From: Roseobacter sp. HKCCD6576-2
Lineage (GTDB): Bacteria > Pseudomonadota > Alphaproteobacteria > Rhodobacterales > Rhodobacteraceae
DNA: 64,000 nt
NCBI RefSeq assembly: GCF_013179285.1
Contig: NZ_WVNW01000005.1
Span: forward strand, 186,001 to 250,000
Reading direction: 5' to 3'
Shown here: positions 18,686 to 27,434 of the stretch, piece after piece
Layout: the number at the start of each line of letters is the position of its first letter
How positions within the stretch are numbered: the stretch's first letter is position 1
Made by a program: the position numbers and the translations under genes
The notes under the pieces: generated by a model
What the model was told of the DNA's origin: nothing
Seen by the model: the letters and a program-made list of their open reading frames with translations, nothing else
The model's database searches: none

Positions 18686-19634
18686 CTTGACGAGATAGTC
18701 GCCGGAGGTACCCGGGCCTCAAATCATATCTGCTTTGTTGGCCAGACCGTCACAGTTAACCGCGCAAAAAGGGCCGATGGAAGGCAAGCATTGGTCCGTC
18801 AAAGGACCAAAGTCTCGACGCAAATCGAAACCCATGTGCTGCCGAACACGGTGTGGAGCGACACATAGCTCTTACATTTGGCAGCGTACAAAGCATGGTT
18901 TTTTGTGGCGATGTTTTGCTTGGCGAAGTGGATTATCTTTGCGACCCAAAACACTTACACTGAATGTCAGTTCGCCTAAGGCCGCCGTTAACGCAACGCA
19001 CGGCAATACCCCGAGCCCAAATGAGACTTATGAGTTTGCCAAGAAGTCGTATCAGTTGCCAATCGCAAGGTCCCGGGAGCAGCCAACCGAGCGGTTAAGG
19101 ACGGTTATTTCGCATGTGACCCGGGGCAACTACCGTTTGTAAAGGTTAACAAAGGTCGGTTGGTCGGCTGGCATCACCTTCTATGAGACCAGTATCATCA
19201 TGTCTGAAAAGTGCAATGATGTGCTCGCATGGTTTTCTTGCAGGTCTCACAGATGAACAGATAGACCTTATGACTTCGCTACGCCAGACCCAATGCCCTA
19301 AGATCATTGTTCGCTGGAGACGGCTGACAAGGTATAAAGTATTGAGGCTTAGTCGCCAACTATGCGCCCTGTATGGGCATCGCAGCACTGGTGCTCGCTT
19401 CATCGATGAGTAAAGCTCAGGCCCAATCTCTCGAATCTGCTTGGGATAACGATAGCGAGAGGGTCCGTCTGTTGCTCACCTCTCGACTATTCGACACTTT
19501 CGACGACCCCCAACCTGCAGGACTTCTGGCGTGAAATGGCGCGTCTGCGCGCGAACCGACCAGAATGTGAGCAGCAGATTTCTCGGCTGCTCGCCGCATT
19601 GAGCCGATATGCTTCGTGCGAGTGACTGCGCCGC
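18686..19634. other. Gene-poor 0.95-kb stretch with no recognisable coding sequence
   Basis: Open frames here (for example about 18735-19142 and 19183-19413, plus strand) give arginine- and serine-rich or low-complexity translations with no domain, no convincing ribosome site and no family motif. By eye the DNA is less GC-rich than its neighbours. No tRNA, clear transposase remnant or CRISPR repeat is visible. It separates the kinase/regulator block from the zinc cluster and looks like decayed or acquired DNA. Confidence 0.5.
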
Positions 19635-20432
19635 CTACGCCCCGCTCCGGTTGCGCCAGCTTATCGCGCTCAACCCCGCGAACAAAACCGCCGCCACGCA
19701 GACGATGGAGGGGCCTGCTGGCGTGTCGAACAGATAGGCCGCGCGCAGACCGGCAACCGCCGAAATCCCGCCAATGGCCGCCGCGATCAGGGCCATCGCT
19801 TCCGGCGTGCGGGCAAGAGACCGCGCAGCGGCGGCGGGGATAATCAGCATGGCGGCGATCAGAAGCACGCCAACCACCTTGATCGCGACGGCGACGGTGA
19901 TCGCCAGGGCGAGCGTCAGGATCAACTGCTCCCGCTTGGGGTCTATGCCACTGGCATAAGCCAGCTCTGCGTTCAGCGTCGATGTCAGAAGTGGGGACCA
20001 CCGCCAAGCGATGAGAGCCACGACCAAAGCCGCGCCGCCCCAGATCACGAGAAGATCGCTGCGCGAGACAGCCAAGATATCACCGAACAGATAGGCCATC
20101 AGATCAATCCGGATGCCTGAGAGGAACGAAACCGCAACCAGCCCGAAAGCAAGCGCAGAATGGGCGAGCACCCCCAACAATGTGTCCATTGCATAGCCGC
20201 GCCCGGCGAGGAGCGTGACCGTCAGAGCCATGATGAGCGCAACCACAACGGCGCCGAGAAAAATCGACATCTGAAGCGCGAGCGATAGGGCAACGCCCAA
20301 GATTGCCGCATGCGCCGTGGCATCCCCGAAATAGGCCATACGCCGCCAAACCACGAAACAACCAAGAGGCGCCGCCGCGAAAGCGACACCAACCCCGGCG
20401 AGGGTGGCACGGGTCATAAAATCGTCGAACAT
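19635..20432 (-). CDS. znuB: Zinc ABC transporter permease ZnuB
   Basis: A 265-residue integral membrane protein with seven or eight helices, matching the ABC-3 family of Zn/Mn permeases. Marks include RRMAYFGDATAHAAILGVAL near residue 30 and VKVVGVLLIAAMLIIPAAAAR for coupling to the ATPase. It transports zinc into the cytoplasm with ZnuC and the periplasmic ZnuA. Its start overlaps the znuC stop by one base, so zur-znuC-znuB is one operon, the common alphaproteobacterial order. Confidence 0.93.
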   Translation of the reverse strand: MFDDFMTRATLAGVGVAFAAAPLGCFVVWRRMAYFGDATAHAAILGVALSLALQMSIFLGAVVVALIMALTVTLLAGRGYAMDTLLGVLAHSALAFGLVAVSFLSGIRIDLMAYLFGDILAVSRSDLLVIWGGAALVVALIAWRWSPLLTSTLNAELAYASGIDPKREQLILTLALAITVAVAIKVVGVLLIAAMLIIPAAAARSLARTPEAMALIAAAIGGISAVAGLRAAYLFDTPAGPSIVCVAAVLFAGLSAISWRNRSGA

Positions 20433-21175
20433 TATTCAGCGGCCTCGTGGCTATGCGGATGGTCGTGATCGTGACCATGGTCGTGATCGTGGCGGTAGAG
20501 CGCCAGGGCACCACCCGTGCCCGTGCCAAAGAGGGCCCGGTATTCCGGCGCGGAGGCCACGATTGCGGGCGTTCCCTCGCAACATACATGACCGTTCAGA
20601 CAGATCACCCGGTCCGACGCGCTCATCACGACGTGAAGCTCATGACTGATCATCAGCACTGCGCAGCCGGTGTCGCGGCGGACCTCTTCGATCTGTCGGT
20701 AGAACGCAGCTGAGCCGGGCTGGTCGAGCCCCTGCGTCGCCTCATCCAGCAGCAGGATGTCGGGCCGATTGATCAAGGCCTGGGCCAGCAGCACCCGTTG
20801 GAACTGCCCCCCCGACACTTGCGACATCTGCCGCTTCAGAAGATCTGGCACGCCTGCCGCCTCAAGTGCTGACGCGCAGTCTTGACGCGTCACGCGCCCG
20901 GTCAGGCGCATGAAGCGTTCGACGGTGATCGGAAGGGTCGCATCGATATGCAGGCGCTGCGGCACATAACCGATCCGCAGGCCTTGCTGCAGCTTGACCT
21001 CTCCCGCTGCGGGCTCGATGGCCCCGATGATGGCCTTCAGCATGCTGGTCTTGCCCGAACCATTCGGACCGACAATGGTCACGATCTCGCCCGGCTCGAC
21101 GCTCAAAGACACGTCGTGCAGCACCGTGTTCGCGCCATAGCGGACGCTGAGGTTGTCGACAGTTATGAGGCTCAT
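20432..21175 (-). CDS. znuC: Zinc ABC transporter ATP-binding protein ZnuC
   Basis: A 247-residue ABC ATPase with Walker A (GPNGSGKTS), signature (VSGGQFQRVLLAQAL), Walker B (ILLLDEATQGLD) and the switch histidine (ISHELHVV). The last 25 residues are rich in histidine and aspartate (HDHDHGHDHDHPHSH), a likely zinc-binding tail. Start chosen at MSLITVDN, whose ATG overlaps the zur stop; the frame is open 10 residues further. It energises zinc uptake with ZnuB. Confidence 0.95.
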   Translation of the reverse strand: MSLITVDNLSVRYGANTVLHDVSLSVEPGEIVTIVGPNGSGKTSMLKAIIGAIEPAAGEVKLQQGLRIGYVPQRLHIDATLPITVERFMRLTGRVTRQDCASALEAAGVPDLLKRQMSQVSGGQFQRVLLAQALINRPDILLLDEATQGLDQPGSAAFYRQIEEVRRDTGCAVLMISHELHVVMSASDRVICLNGHVCCEGTPAIVASAPEYRALFGTGTGGALALYRHDHDHGHDHDHPHSHEAAE

Positions 21176-21690
21176 GCGTCGGCCTTTTCCGCACAGGACG
21201 GGCAAACCCCTTCGGCCTCCACGACGGTGCGCTCAATCTGAAAGCCCGTAGCGCGCGCAGCGGCCCCAAGCGCGCCTTTCGCGGGCGCCGATTGAGCCTC
21301 GGCCACCGCATCGCACATGCGGCAGATCATGAACGCAGGCGAGTGCGATCGGCCCGGATGGGCGCAAGCAACGAATGCGTTGAGGCGCTCGACCTTATGA
21401 ACAAACCCGTTCTCGACTAGAAAATCGAGCGCACGATAGGCAACCGGGGGCTGCGACCCAAAGCCGGCCTCGCGAAGAAGATCCAAGATCGCGTAGGCCC
21501 CAAGCGCCCGGTGTTCTTGCAGCAAGAGTTCCAACACCTTTCGCCGGACCGGGGTCAGGCGCAGCCCCTCAGCCGCGCATCTTGCCTCGGCCGATGCGAG
21601 GGCGTCCGCCATGCAGGCGCCGTGATCATGATGCTGGAACCCGAGCGGGGTCGTGTCTTCCGCGTCTTGGGTCTGCGCGTCTCTTGTCAT
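21172..21690 (-). CDS. zur: Zinc uptake regulator Zur (Fur family)
   Basis: A 172-residue Fur-family repressor. A short histidine/cysteine-containing leader (HHDHGACM) precedes the winged-helix region (LTPVRRKVLELLLQEH ... PPVAYRALDFLVENGFVHKVE). The structural zinc cysteines appear as CRMC and CPSC. It binds DNA when zinc-loaded and shuts off uptake genes. It is divergent from znuA and heads znuC-znuB. A Zur-box-like sequence overlaps its start codon, implying autoregulation. Confidence 0.93.
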   Translation of the reverse strand: MTRDAQTQDAEDTTPLGFQHHDHGACMADALASAEARCAAEGLRLTPVRRKVLELLLQEHRALGAYAILDLLREAGFGSQPPVAYRALDFLVENGFVHKVERLNAFVACAHPGRSHSPAFMICRMCDAVAEAQSAPAKGALGAAARATGFQIERTVVEAEGVCPSCAEKADA

Positions 21691-21710
21691 GTTATTCCAT
21701 ATCAGATATG
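21689..21710. promoter_or_regulatory. Candidate Zur operator between zur and znuA
   Basis: ATGTTATTCCATA at 21689-21701 overlaps the zur start codon. It runs into a 13-base palindrome CATATCAGATATG (21698-21710). The 13-mer ATGTTATTnCATA recurs upstream of the COG0523 fragment at 23841-23853. AT-rich ATGTTAT-type palindromes are typical of Zur sites in alphaproteobacteria. The 44-base zur-znuA gap would let one site control both directions. Confidence 0.55.
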
Positions 21711-21734
21711 TGGCTCGCAACGTTATAAAATCAC

Positions 21735-22838
21735 ATGAGGGTTCTTATGTCCAGAAAGCTTCTTTCCCTATCAGCCACGGCCGCATTGATGGGTGGCACG
21801 GCGATGGCCGATGTGCCGAACGTGGCGGTTGATATCGCGCCGGTCCATTCGCTGGTGGCGCGTGTCATGGACGGGGTCGGAACGCCGAACCTGATTGTGC
21901 AGCCGGGTGCCTCGCCCCATGAATACAGCCTGCGCCCCTCGGAGGCTGCGGCTTTGCAAGAGGCGGACCTCGTGTTCTGGCTGGGTGAGGACTTGACGCC
22001 TTGGATGGACGATGCGGTTGAGACGCTGGCCGAGGATGCCGCCGTCACGACTCTGTTGGACGCCGAAGGAACGATCCTGCTTGATTTCCGCGAAGGCGCG
22101 CTTTTTGAGGCGCATAGCCACGACCATGGTGATGGAGGTCATGACGCGCACGCAGAGGACGCGCATGATCATGACCATGAAGAACATGCCCATGATGACG
22201 AACACGCTCATGATGAGCATGCCCATGACGACGCGCATGATCACGCGCATGACGACCACGACCATGGGGAACATGATCATGACGACCATGCCGGCCATGA
22301 CCACGGGCATGAAGGCCACGACCATGGCGAACACGATCCTCATGCCTGGCTGTCCCCGGAAAACGCCAGCACGTGGCTGAACCTGATCGCGGGTCAATTG
22401 TCCGCCGCTGATCCGGACAATGCCGGCACCTATTTTGCCAACGCCGCAGCGGCGCGCGAAGATATGGAGGCGCTCTCGGCTGAGATCGCTGCCACGCTCG
22501 ACCCGGTTCGCGGCGGCAGCTTCATCGTTTTCCACGACGCGTACCAGTATTTTGAGATGGATTTCGATTTCCCCGCTTCAGGTGCGATTTCGCTGAGCGA
22601 CGCCTCTGACCCAAGCCCGGCTCGGATTGCCGAGATCCAGGGTCGCATTCAGGAAGAGGGGATCGATTGCGTTCTTGCCGAACCGCAATTCAATCCTGGG
22701 ATTGTCGAGGTTGTTCTGGATGGAACGGACGCCAATACCGGCGTGATTGATCCGCTTGGCGCAGAGCTTGAACCAGGATCGGATCTCTACCCGCAGCTTC
22801 TCCGCAATATGGCAACGACCTTGGCGGAGTGCCTGTGA
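21735..22838 (+). CDS. znuA: Zinc ABC transporter substrate-binding protein ZnuA with very long His-rich loop
   Basis: A 367-residue periplasmic zinc-binding protein. A signal peptide covers about residues 1-25 (ending TAMA). The cluster A-I fold carries metal-ligand histidines in PGASPHEYSLRPS and HDPHAWLSP, and a third in FIVFHDAYQYF. Between residues about 126 and 201 lies a run of His/Asp/Glu/Ala repeats (HDHEEHAHDDEHAHDEHAH-type) of about 75 residues, longer than the loops of most ZnuA proteins. A second ATG 12 bases downstream could be the start. It is divergent from zur and followed by a NicO-type permease with a four-base overlap. Confidence 0.94.
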   Translation: MRVLMSRKLLSLSATAALMGGTAMADVPNVAVDIAPVHSLVARVMDGVGTPNLIVQPGASPHEYSLRPSEAAALQEADLVFWLGEDLTPWMDDAVETLAEDAAVTTLLDAEGTILLDFREGALFEAHSHDHGDGGHDAHAEDAHDHDHEEHAHDDEHAHDEHAHDDAHDHAHDDHDHGEHDHDDHAGHDHGHEGHDHGEHDPHAWLSPENASTWLNLIAGQLSAADPDNAGTYFANAAAAREDMEALSAEIAATLDPVRGGSFIVFHDAYQYFEMDFDFPASGAISLSDASDPSPARIAEIQGRIQEEGIDCVLAEPQFNPGIVEVVLDGTDANTGVIDPLGAELEPGSDLYPQLLRNMATTLAECL

Positions 22839-23833
22839 CACCAAAAACCGGATCGGCCGGAGCGTCAGCTCCAACCGTTCCGCCTCCCATGACCGGACCG
22901 CGTCGGCGGAGCGGTCTTTGGGCGATTATGTGGCTTGGCCTCCTGCTATGTGCCGCCATCGCTCTGTGGCACCTCGTGCCGTGGAGCCAACTCCAAATCT
23001 GGGCGGCCCAGGAACAACGCGGCTTTCAGACCGCAATGGCTGGCGCCATGCGAGCCATCCATGGCGGTGACCCGTTTGCCATCTGGACGCTCTGCGTCGC
23101 AACGGCGGCGTATGGGTTCGTGCATGCCGTTGGGCCCGGGCACGGCAAAGTGCTCTTGGGCGGCGCGGCGCTTGCATCGGGGGCAACCCTTCGACGGATG
23201 GCCATCCTAACCCTCAGCGCCAGCCTGGCCCAATCTGCCTTTGCCATTATCCTTGTGGGAGGGATTGGGTTTGCTTTGGGATGGGCAACGCAGGATCTGG
23301 TTGGACTGACCGAGGCGTGGCTCGCGCCAGCCAGCGCCTTTGCTGTTTCAGCTCTTGGTCTTGTTCTGGTGATCCGGGGCGTTCGGGGGTGGCCGAACCA
23401 TCGGGCTGTCGCCAACCCGGACGGCCATGATCACACCAATGCGGGATCGGAATGCGGGTGCGGTCATTCGCATGGGCCAAGCGTTGCCGAACTCCAGAGC
23501 CTTGGGTCACTGCGCGAGGCGCTGGCTCTTGTCGCGTCCATCGCGTTGCGGCCCTGCACCGGTGCCTTGTTCGTGCTGGTGATTGCGCTTGGCATGGAGG
23601 TGTTCTGGGTCGGATGCGTGGCCGTTCTGGCGATGGGGCTAGGGACCGCGGCTTTCAACTTGATGGTTGCGGGATCGGGCGTGGCCGCGCGCAAGTTGGT
23701 GGATGTTCAAGCGACTGGACAACAGCTTCAGCAGATATCCGCCGGGCTGCATGTCGCCAGTGGAGCCATCATCGCGCTGATCAGCTTCAGCCTGGCAATA
23801 ACCTATCTGGACAGTCCGGTTTCTTTTCCATAG
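22835..23833 (+). CDS. NicO/RcnA-type metal permease
   Basis: A 332-residue membrane protein with six or more helices. The family motif is HAVGPGHGKVLLGG (about residue 100), followed by a cytoplasmic His/Cys loop (HDHTNAGSECGCGHSHG, about residues 195-212) and SIALRPCTGALFVLVIALGM. Relatives move nickel or cobalt, many as exporters. Position directly after znuA, with a GTG start overlapping its stop, argues for a zinc-linked role here; direction and metal are uncertain. A GTG six bases earlier is the alternative start. Confidence 0.8.
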   Translation: MTPKTGSAGASAPTVPPPMTGPRRRSGLWAIMWLGLLLCAAIALWHLVPWSQLQIWAAQEQRGFQTAMAGAMRAIHGGDPFAIWTLCVATAAYGFVHAVGPGHGKVLLGGAALASGATLRRMAILTLSASLAQSAFAIILVGGIGFALGWATQDLVGLTEAWLAPASAFAVSALGLVLVIRGVRGWPNHRAVANPDGHDHTNAGSECGCGHSHGPSVAELQSLGSLREALALVASIALRPCTGALFVLVIALGMEVFWVGCVAVLAMGLGTAAFNLMVAGSGVAARKLVDVQATGQQLQQISAGLHVASGAIIALISFSLAITYLDSPVSFP

Positions 23834-23837
23834 AAAT

Positions 23838-23854
23838 GATATGTTATTACATAA
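23838..23854. promoter_or_regulatory. Candidate Zur operator upstream of the COG0523 GTPase fragment
   Basis: GATATGTTATTACATAA lies immediately before the start of the truncated GTPase gene. It contains a near-palindromic ATGTTATTACAT core and shares 12 of 13 bases with the site overlapping the zur start. COG0523 GTPases are often Zur-regulated in bacteria, which supports the reading. Confidence 0.55.
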
Positions 23855-24049
23855 ATGGGCGAGACCCTTTCCATGGCCCCCTCTGATCTCAGGCAAGACG
23901 ACGTAAAGGATCGGCGCACGCCGGTAACTGTGCTGACCGGCTTTCTCGGTGCCGGCAAAACAACCCTGTTGAATGTCATCCTCGCCAAGACATCCGAGGA
24001 GCGCATCGCCGTCATTTTTAACGAGTTTGGAGAGGCCGGGCTTGCTTAG
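23855..24049 (+). pseudogene. Truncated COG0523 (CobW/ZigA-type) metal-chaperone GTPase
   Basis: The frame encodes only 64 residues: a short leader, then [21 protein letters not shown] (beta1 and Walker A) and [14 protein letters not shown], ending in TAG where a normal protein of about 300-400 residues would continue. None of the next 400 bases in any frame shows the CXCC motif, the switch II or the C-terminal domain. The gene is therefore truncated by deletion or recombination rather than by a single frameshift. These GTPases deliver zinc to target proteins under zinc limitation. The promoter-proximal Zur-like site is still present. Confidence 0.8.
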
Positions 24050-24484
24050 AAAGGGCGCTTACTGCGCAGTCGCAGCGAATGTCTGCTTTGCCGCCAACCC
24101 GACAAAATCTCTTGAAGCAATTTGGAACGCCACCAGCAGGCTTACGGGATTTGAACAAGCCAAACGCCCTTCGCCGTCAGGGTGGAGGCGCGGCCTCCCC
24201 CCTCGGACAAGAAAAATAGACAAGGCCGTGTCCTCGGCTCACGCCTGCGGGCCGCACCACCCTTGTCGATTTGTCCTGTCTCGCCCCCCTCCGCGTTCGC
24301 CACGTGGCAGATTTGCAGGAGCAGGCGGCTTCGCCGTCTGACCTCCAAATCGCCCCCGATTTTCCGGTTTGGAAACGGGATCAAACACAACAAGCGGGCT
24401 TAGGAATGAGCAACGGAGAGCGTCTCAATAGGAAAGAGTTTGGCGCAATAGGAAGAACTATGTGTCGCACAACAACAGATATAG
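24050..24484. other. Non-coding remnant between the GTPase fragment and tRNA-Arg
   Basis: No frame here gives a recognisable protein. The stretch has GC-rich, partly complementary pieces (for example GGACAAG at 24207 and CTTGTCGATTTGTCC near 24261) but no clean transposon ends. It lies off the 3' end of a tRNA gene, where integrative elements often insert. It is best viewed as a scar of past insertion or deletion. Confidence 0.5.
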
Positions 24485-24561
24485 TGGCGCGCTGGGGAGG
24501 ATTCGAACCCCCGACCCCTTGATTCGTAGTCAAGTACTCTATCCAGCTGAGCTACCAGCGC
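24485..24561 (-). tRNA. tRNA-Arg (anticodon ACG)
   Basis: On the minus strand a 77-base cloverleaf begins GCGCTGGTAGCTCAGCTGG. The 7-bp acceptor stem GCGCTGG/CCAGCGC is perfect. The anticodon loop CTACGAA gives anticodon ACG, which is normally edited to ICG to read CGN arginine codons. The T-arm contains GGTTCGAATCC. A genomic CCA is encoded at the 3' end (24485-24487). It is downstream (3') of nothing co-directional and looks like a single transcript. Confidence 0.97.
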
Positions 24562-24608
24562 GTGAGAGCGGGGTTTACCCCCCCTCCTCGGTCAGCGCAA
24601 GGGCCAAA

Positions 24609-25991
24609 TCAAGCTGCGATGTTGCCGGGCAGGTGGATACAAAAGACGGTGCCCTCGGGGCCGGTCTCATCCAGTTCCAAACGCCCGCCATGGCCACGGA
24701 TCAACTCCGCTGCGATCGCTAGGCCGAGCCCTGTGCCGCCCTTCCGCGTACCACCCTGAAACGGCTGGAACAGATGATCGAGCGCTTTTTTGGGCAAACC
24801 CGGCCCTGTATCACGGACCTTGACCCACCAGCCATCGCCATTCTCTCCTGCGCTGACGCTGATTTCTCCTGGTTGCTCGGTCGCGATAATCGCCTGACGG
24901 GCGTTCCGCACCAGATTGCCCAAAACCCTGTAGAGCTGCTCGGGATCGGCACGCGCCATGATCCCGGCCGGGATATCGGTCGTGAGGGTCACCGCGTCTT
25001 CGCCGACGATCAGGCGCTCACTTTCTACCAGATCACCGATCAGATCATGCAGATCGACTCGTGCCAACGCAGGGGGCGGCTCTTCTGCCCGCCCAAAGGC
25101 AAGTGTGCCCTCGCAAAGGTTCACCGCCCGGCCAAGCGAAGCCACTAGTTTTGGCGTGGTGCGCTTGACGGTCGGATCATCAATAGTTTCAAGGCGGTCG
25201 GCCATCAGCGTCGCAACCGTCAGGATATTCCGAAGATCATGGCTGATCTTTGCGACGGCTTCGCCCAATTGCGCCAGGCGCTCGCGCTGTCGCAATGCGC
25301 CTGTCAATTGGGTCTGCAACGACTGCAGCGCCGTTTCCGCATCACGCAATTCAGTCACGCCAGCCTCAGGCTCGATAATCCGACGCGCATCCTCGGGCGC
25401 TTCGGCATAAGACATCATGTGACTGACCACGCGCTTGATCGGGGTCACCAGAAAACGGCGCACCGCCAAAAACAGCAGCGCCGCCGTGACGACAGAGATC
25501 AGGGCCGAGAGCCAAAGAATACGAATCCCATAGTCAATCAACGCCGCACGCAACGGCGCGGTATACATTGTCACCTCGATCAGCAGACCGGCCTCGCGCA
25601 CCGGCTCTCCAATCACCCGGATCGTCTGGTTTTCTGGTGTCGTCAGCCGCATCATCGCATCGCGGATCAGCTGCCAGGCGGGCGCATCGCGCAGGTCGAA
25701 ACTGTAGGAGACGGGTGGGATGTTCTGCGTGGCCAAGATCAACTGCCGCACCTCGTCGCGCCGCAGGACCACGTTCAGAACCTCCGCATTCTCCAGAAGC
25801 TCATATTCCAACTCGTCGTCGATCATTCCATCCGTCGCCAGAAGCGCGAGGGAGGCGATCTGGGCCCGTTCCAGCCGGTTCAGGAGGTAGTCTTCGCGGA
25901 ACCGGGCGACAGACGGCACAAAGATCAGGATCTCGGCAATCATCACGAAGATCACCGTCAGGATCAAAAATCTGCCAGAAAGCGAATTCAC
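24609..25991 (-). CDS. Membrane sensor histidine kinase
   Basis: A 460-residue kinase with two membrane helices (about 5-28 and 155-178) around a periplasmic sensor region. A HAMP-like linker and coiled coil follow, then the H-box (KISHDLRNILTVATLM) and an ATPase domain with NLVRNARQAI, DTGPGLP and GGTGLGLAIAAE. The H-box is of the DLRN type, seen in small nitrogen- and C4-dicarboxylate-type kinases. No response regulator gene lies beside it, so it is an orphan kinase. It ends 47 bases from the tRNA gene. Confidence 0.92.
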   Translation of the reverse strand: MNSLSGRFLILTVIFVMIAEILIFVPSVARFREDYLLNRLERAQIASLALLATDGMIDDELEYELLENAEVLNVVLRRDEVRQLILATQNIPPVSYSFDLRDAPAWQLIRDAMMRLTTPENQTIRVIGEPVREAGLLIEVTMYTAPLRAALIDYGIRILWLSALISVVTAALLFLAVRRFLVTPIKRVVSHMMSYAEAPEDARRIIEPEAGVTELRDAETALQSLQTQLTGALRQRERLAQLGEAVAKISHDLRNILTVATLMADRLETIDDPTVKRTTPKLVASLGRAVNLCEGTLAFGRAEEPPPALARVDLHDLIGDLVESERLIVGEDAVTLTTDIPAGIMARADPEQLYRVLGNLVRNARQAIIATEQPGEISVSAGENGDGWWVKVRDTGPGLPKKALDHLFQPFQGGTRKGGTGLGLAIAAELIRGHGGRLELDETGPEGTVFCIHLPGNIAA

Positions 25992-26020
25992 GTCGCGCGT
26001 CTTCCCTCAGCTTGGCGGCT

Positions 26021-27433
26021 CTAAAACCGCTGGACCAGCCGCACCACCCGTTTGACCCAGGCGTTTTCAAACAGCTTGGGGGAAAAATAGACCCCCGCGG
26101 CGCGTTTGTTAATCTCCCCAAGCGTCGGATAGGGCGCGACCATTCCGGCAACAGCGCTCATTTTCAAGCCGTTGGCAATGGCCAAGGCCCAGATTTGAAT
26201 GAGTTCGCCGGCTTGAGCGCCGACAATCGTGGCACCGATGGGTTTGCCTTTGACCACCATGACCTTCACAAAACCCGTGGTCTGTCCGGTGGCAATCGCG
26301 CGATCATTTTCATGATAAGGGAAACGGGCGACCTCCAGCTTGTCGCCATGGGCCTCGCGCGCCTGCGCCTCCGTCAGCCCGACCTGGGCAAGCTCCGGGT
26401 CAGTATAGGTGGCCCACGGGATGTGATCGGTCCGGGCCTTTGCGGGCAGGCCGAAAAGCATTGATCGCACGATCACCCCGGCATGATACCCCGCCACATG
26501 CGTGAATTGCAGCCCGCCTGCGGCATCGCCCACGGCATAGACGCGTTTGTTGCTGGTCGAGCGGAGCCCGGCATCCACGGTCACGCCCCGACGGGTGTGA
26601 TCGACATTGCCCGCCTCGAGGTCCATTTGGTCAACATTGACCTGACGCCCCACGGCGACCAGCAGATGGGAGCCCTCAAAGCTGCGACCGTCCTCGGTTG
26701 TCACGGTCACCGCGCCATCACGACCGGTGACCTCTGAGACTTGCGCCCCCTCGACAATGTCTATTCCTTCGGCTGTGAGTTTCTCCAGCACAATCGCGGC
26801 CGCCTCGGGGTCGTCCTTGCCGAGCGCCTTCATGCCTTCCAGCACAGTCACTTTGCTTCCAAGCCGCAGATGGGCTTGCGCCATTTCCATGCCAATCGGA
26901 CCGCCGCCGATAATGATCAAATGATCGGGGCGGTCGCGCAGATCGAAAATCGTCTCATTGGTGAAATGCGGCACGGTCTCCAGGCCGGGGATCGGCGGCA
27001 CGAATGGTCGCGACCCGGTGGCAATGACGAACCGGCGGGCTTCGATGATATGATCTCCGGCTTGCACCTCGGTCTCTGAGATAAAGCGGCCGAACTCGCG
27101 GATCACATGAACGCCGAACCCCTCGAACCGTTCCTGGCTGTCGACTGGGGCAATCGTCTCGATCACGCTCTGCACATGGTCTTTAGCCGCCGCGAAGTCC
27201 GCGTCTGGCGCGTGACCCGCCACGCCGAAGGCCGCGACGGAGGTCTCATGTGCTTTGTGCCCGGCGGCCAGCAACGCCTTTGACGGCACGCAGCCATAGT
27301 TCAGGCAGTCGCCACCCATTTTATGGCCTTCCAGGAGCACGACTTTAGCCCCCATTTGTGACGCGCCCGCAGCAACGGACAGGCCTCCGGACCCCGCGCC
27401 GATGACGCAGATATCTGTCTTGATGCGCGTCAT
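26021..27433 (-). CDS. Dihydrolipoamide dehydrogenase/mercuric reductase-like flavoprotein disulfide reductase
   Basis: A 470-residue class I pyridine-nucleotide disulfide oxidoreductase. The FAD motif is VIGAGSGGLSVAAGA, and the redox cysteines are in GGDCLNYGCVPSK. NAD(P) binding is at IIGGGPIGMEMAQ, the second FAD motif at VYAVGDAAGG, and a C-terminal dimerisation domain follows. The end differs from lipoamide dehydrogenase and lacks the C-terminal cysteine pair and N-terminal metal domain of MerA. Its start comes one base after the stop of the DedA/TVP38 gene, a pairing that recurs in proteobacteria. The substrate is unknown. Confidence 0.88.
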   Translation of the reverse strand: MTRIKTDICVIGAGSGGLSVAAGASQMGAKVVLLEGHKMGGDCLNYGCVPSKALLAAGHKAHETSVAAFGVAGHAPDADFAAAKDHVQSVIETIAPVDSQERFEGFGVHVIREFGRFISETEVQAGDHIIEARRFVIATGSRPFVPPIPGLETVPHFTNETIFDLRDRPDHLIIIGGGPIGMEMAQAHLRLGSKVTVLEGMKALGKDDPEAAAIVLEKLTAEGIDIVEGAQVSEVTGRDGAVTVTTEDGRSFEGSHLLVAVGRQVNVDQMDLEAGNVDHTRRGVTVDAGLRSTSNKRVYAVGDAAGGLQFTHVAGYHAGVIVRSMLFGLPAKARTDHIPWATYTDPELAQVGLTEAQAREAHGDKLEVARFPYHENDRAIATGQTTGFVKVMVVKGKPIGATIVGAQAGELIQIWALAIANGLKMSAVAGMVAPYPTLGEINKRAAGVYFSPKLFENAWVKRVVRLVQRF

Positions 27434-27434
27434 G

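Noticed and set aside
18735-19142. 135-residue plus-strand frame in the gap before the zinc cluster
   Set aside because: The composition is Arg/Ser/Thr-rich and irregular, there is no ribosome site and no homology can be seen.
24050-24484. Possible frameshifted continuation of the COG0523 GTPase
   Set aside because: None of the reading frames shows CXCC, switch II or C-terminal-domain sequences, so truncation rather than frameshift is favoured.
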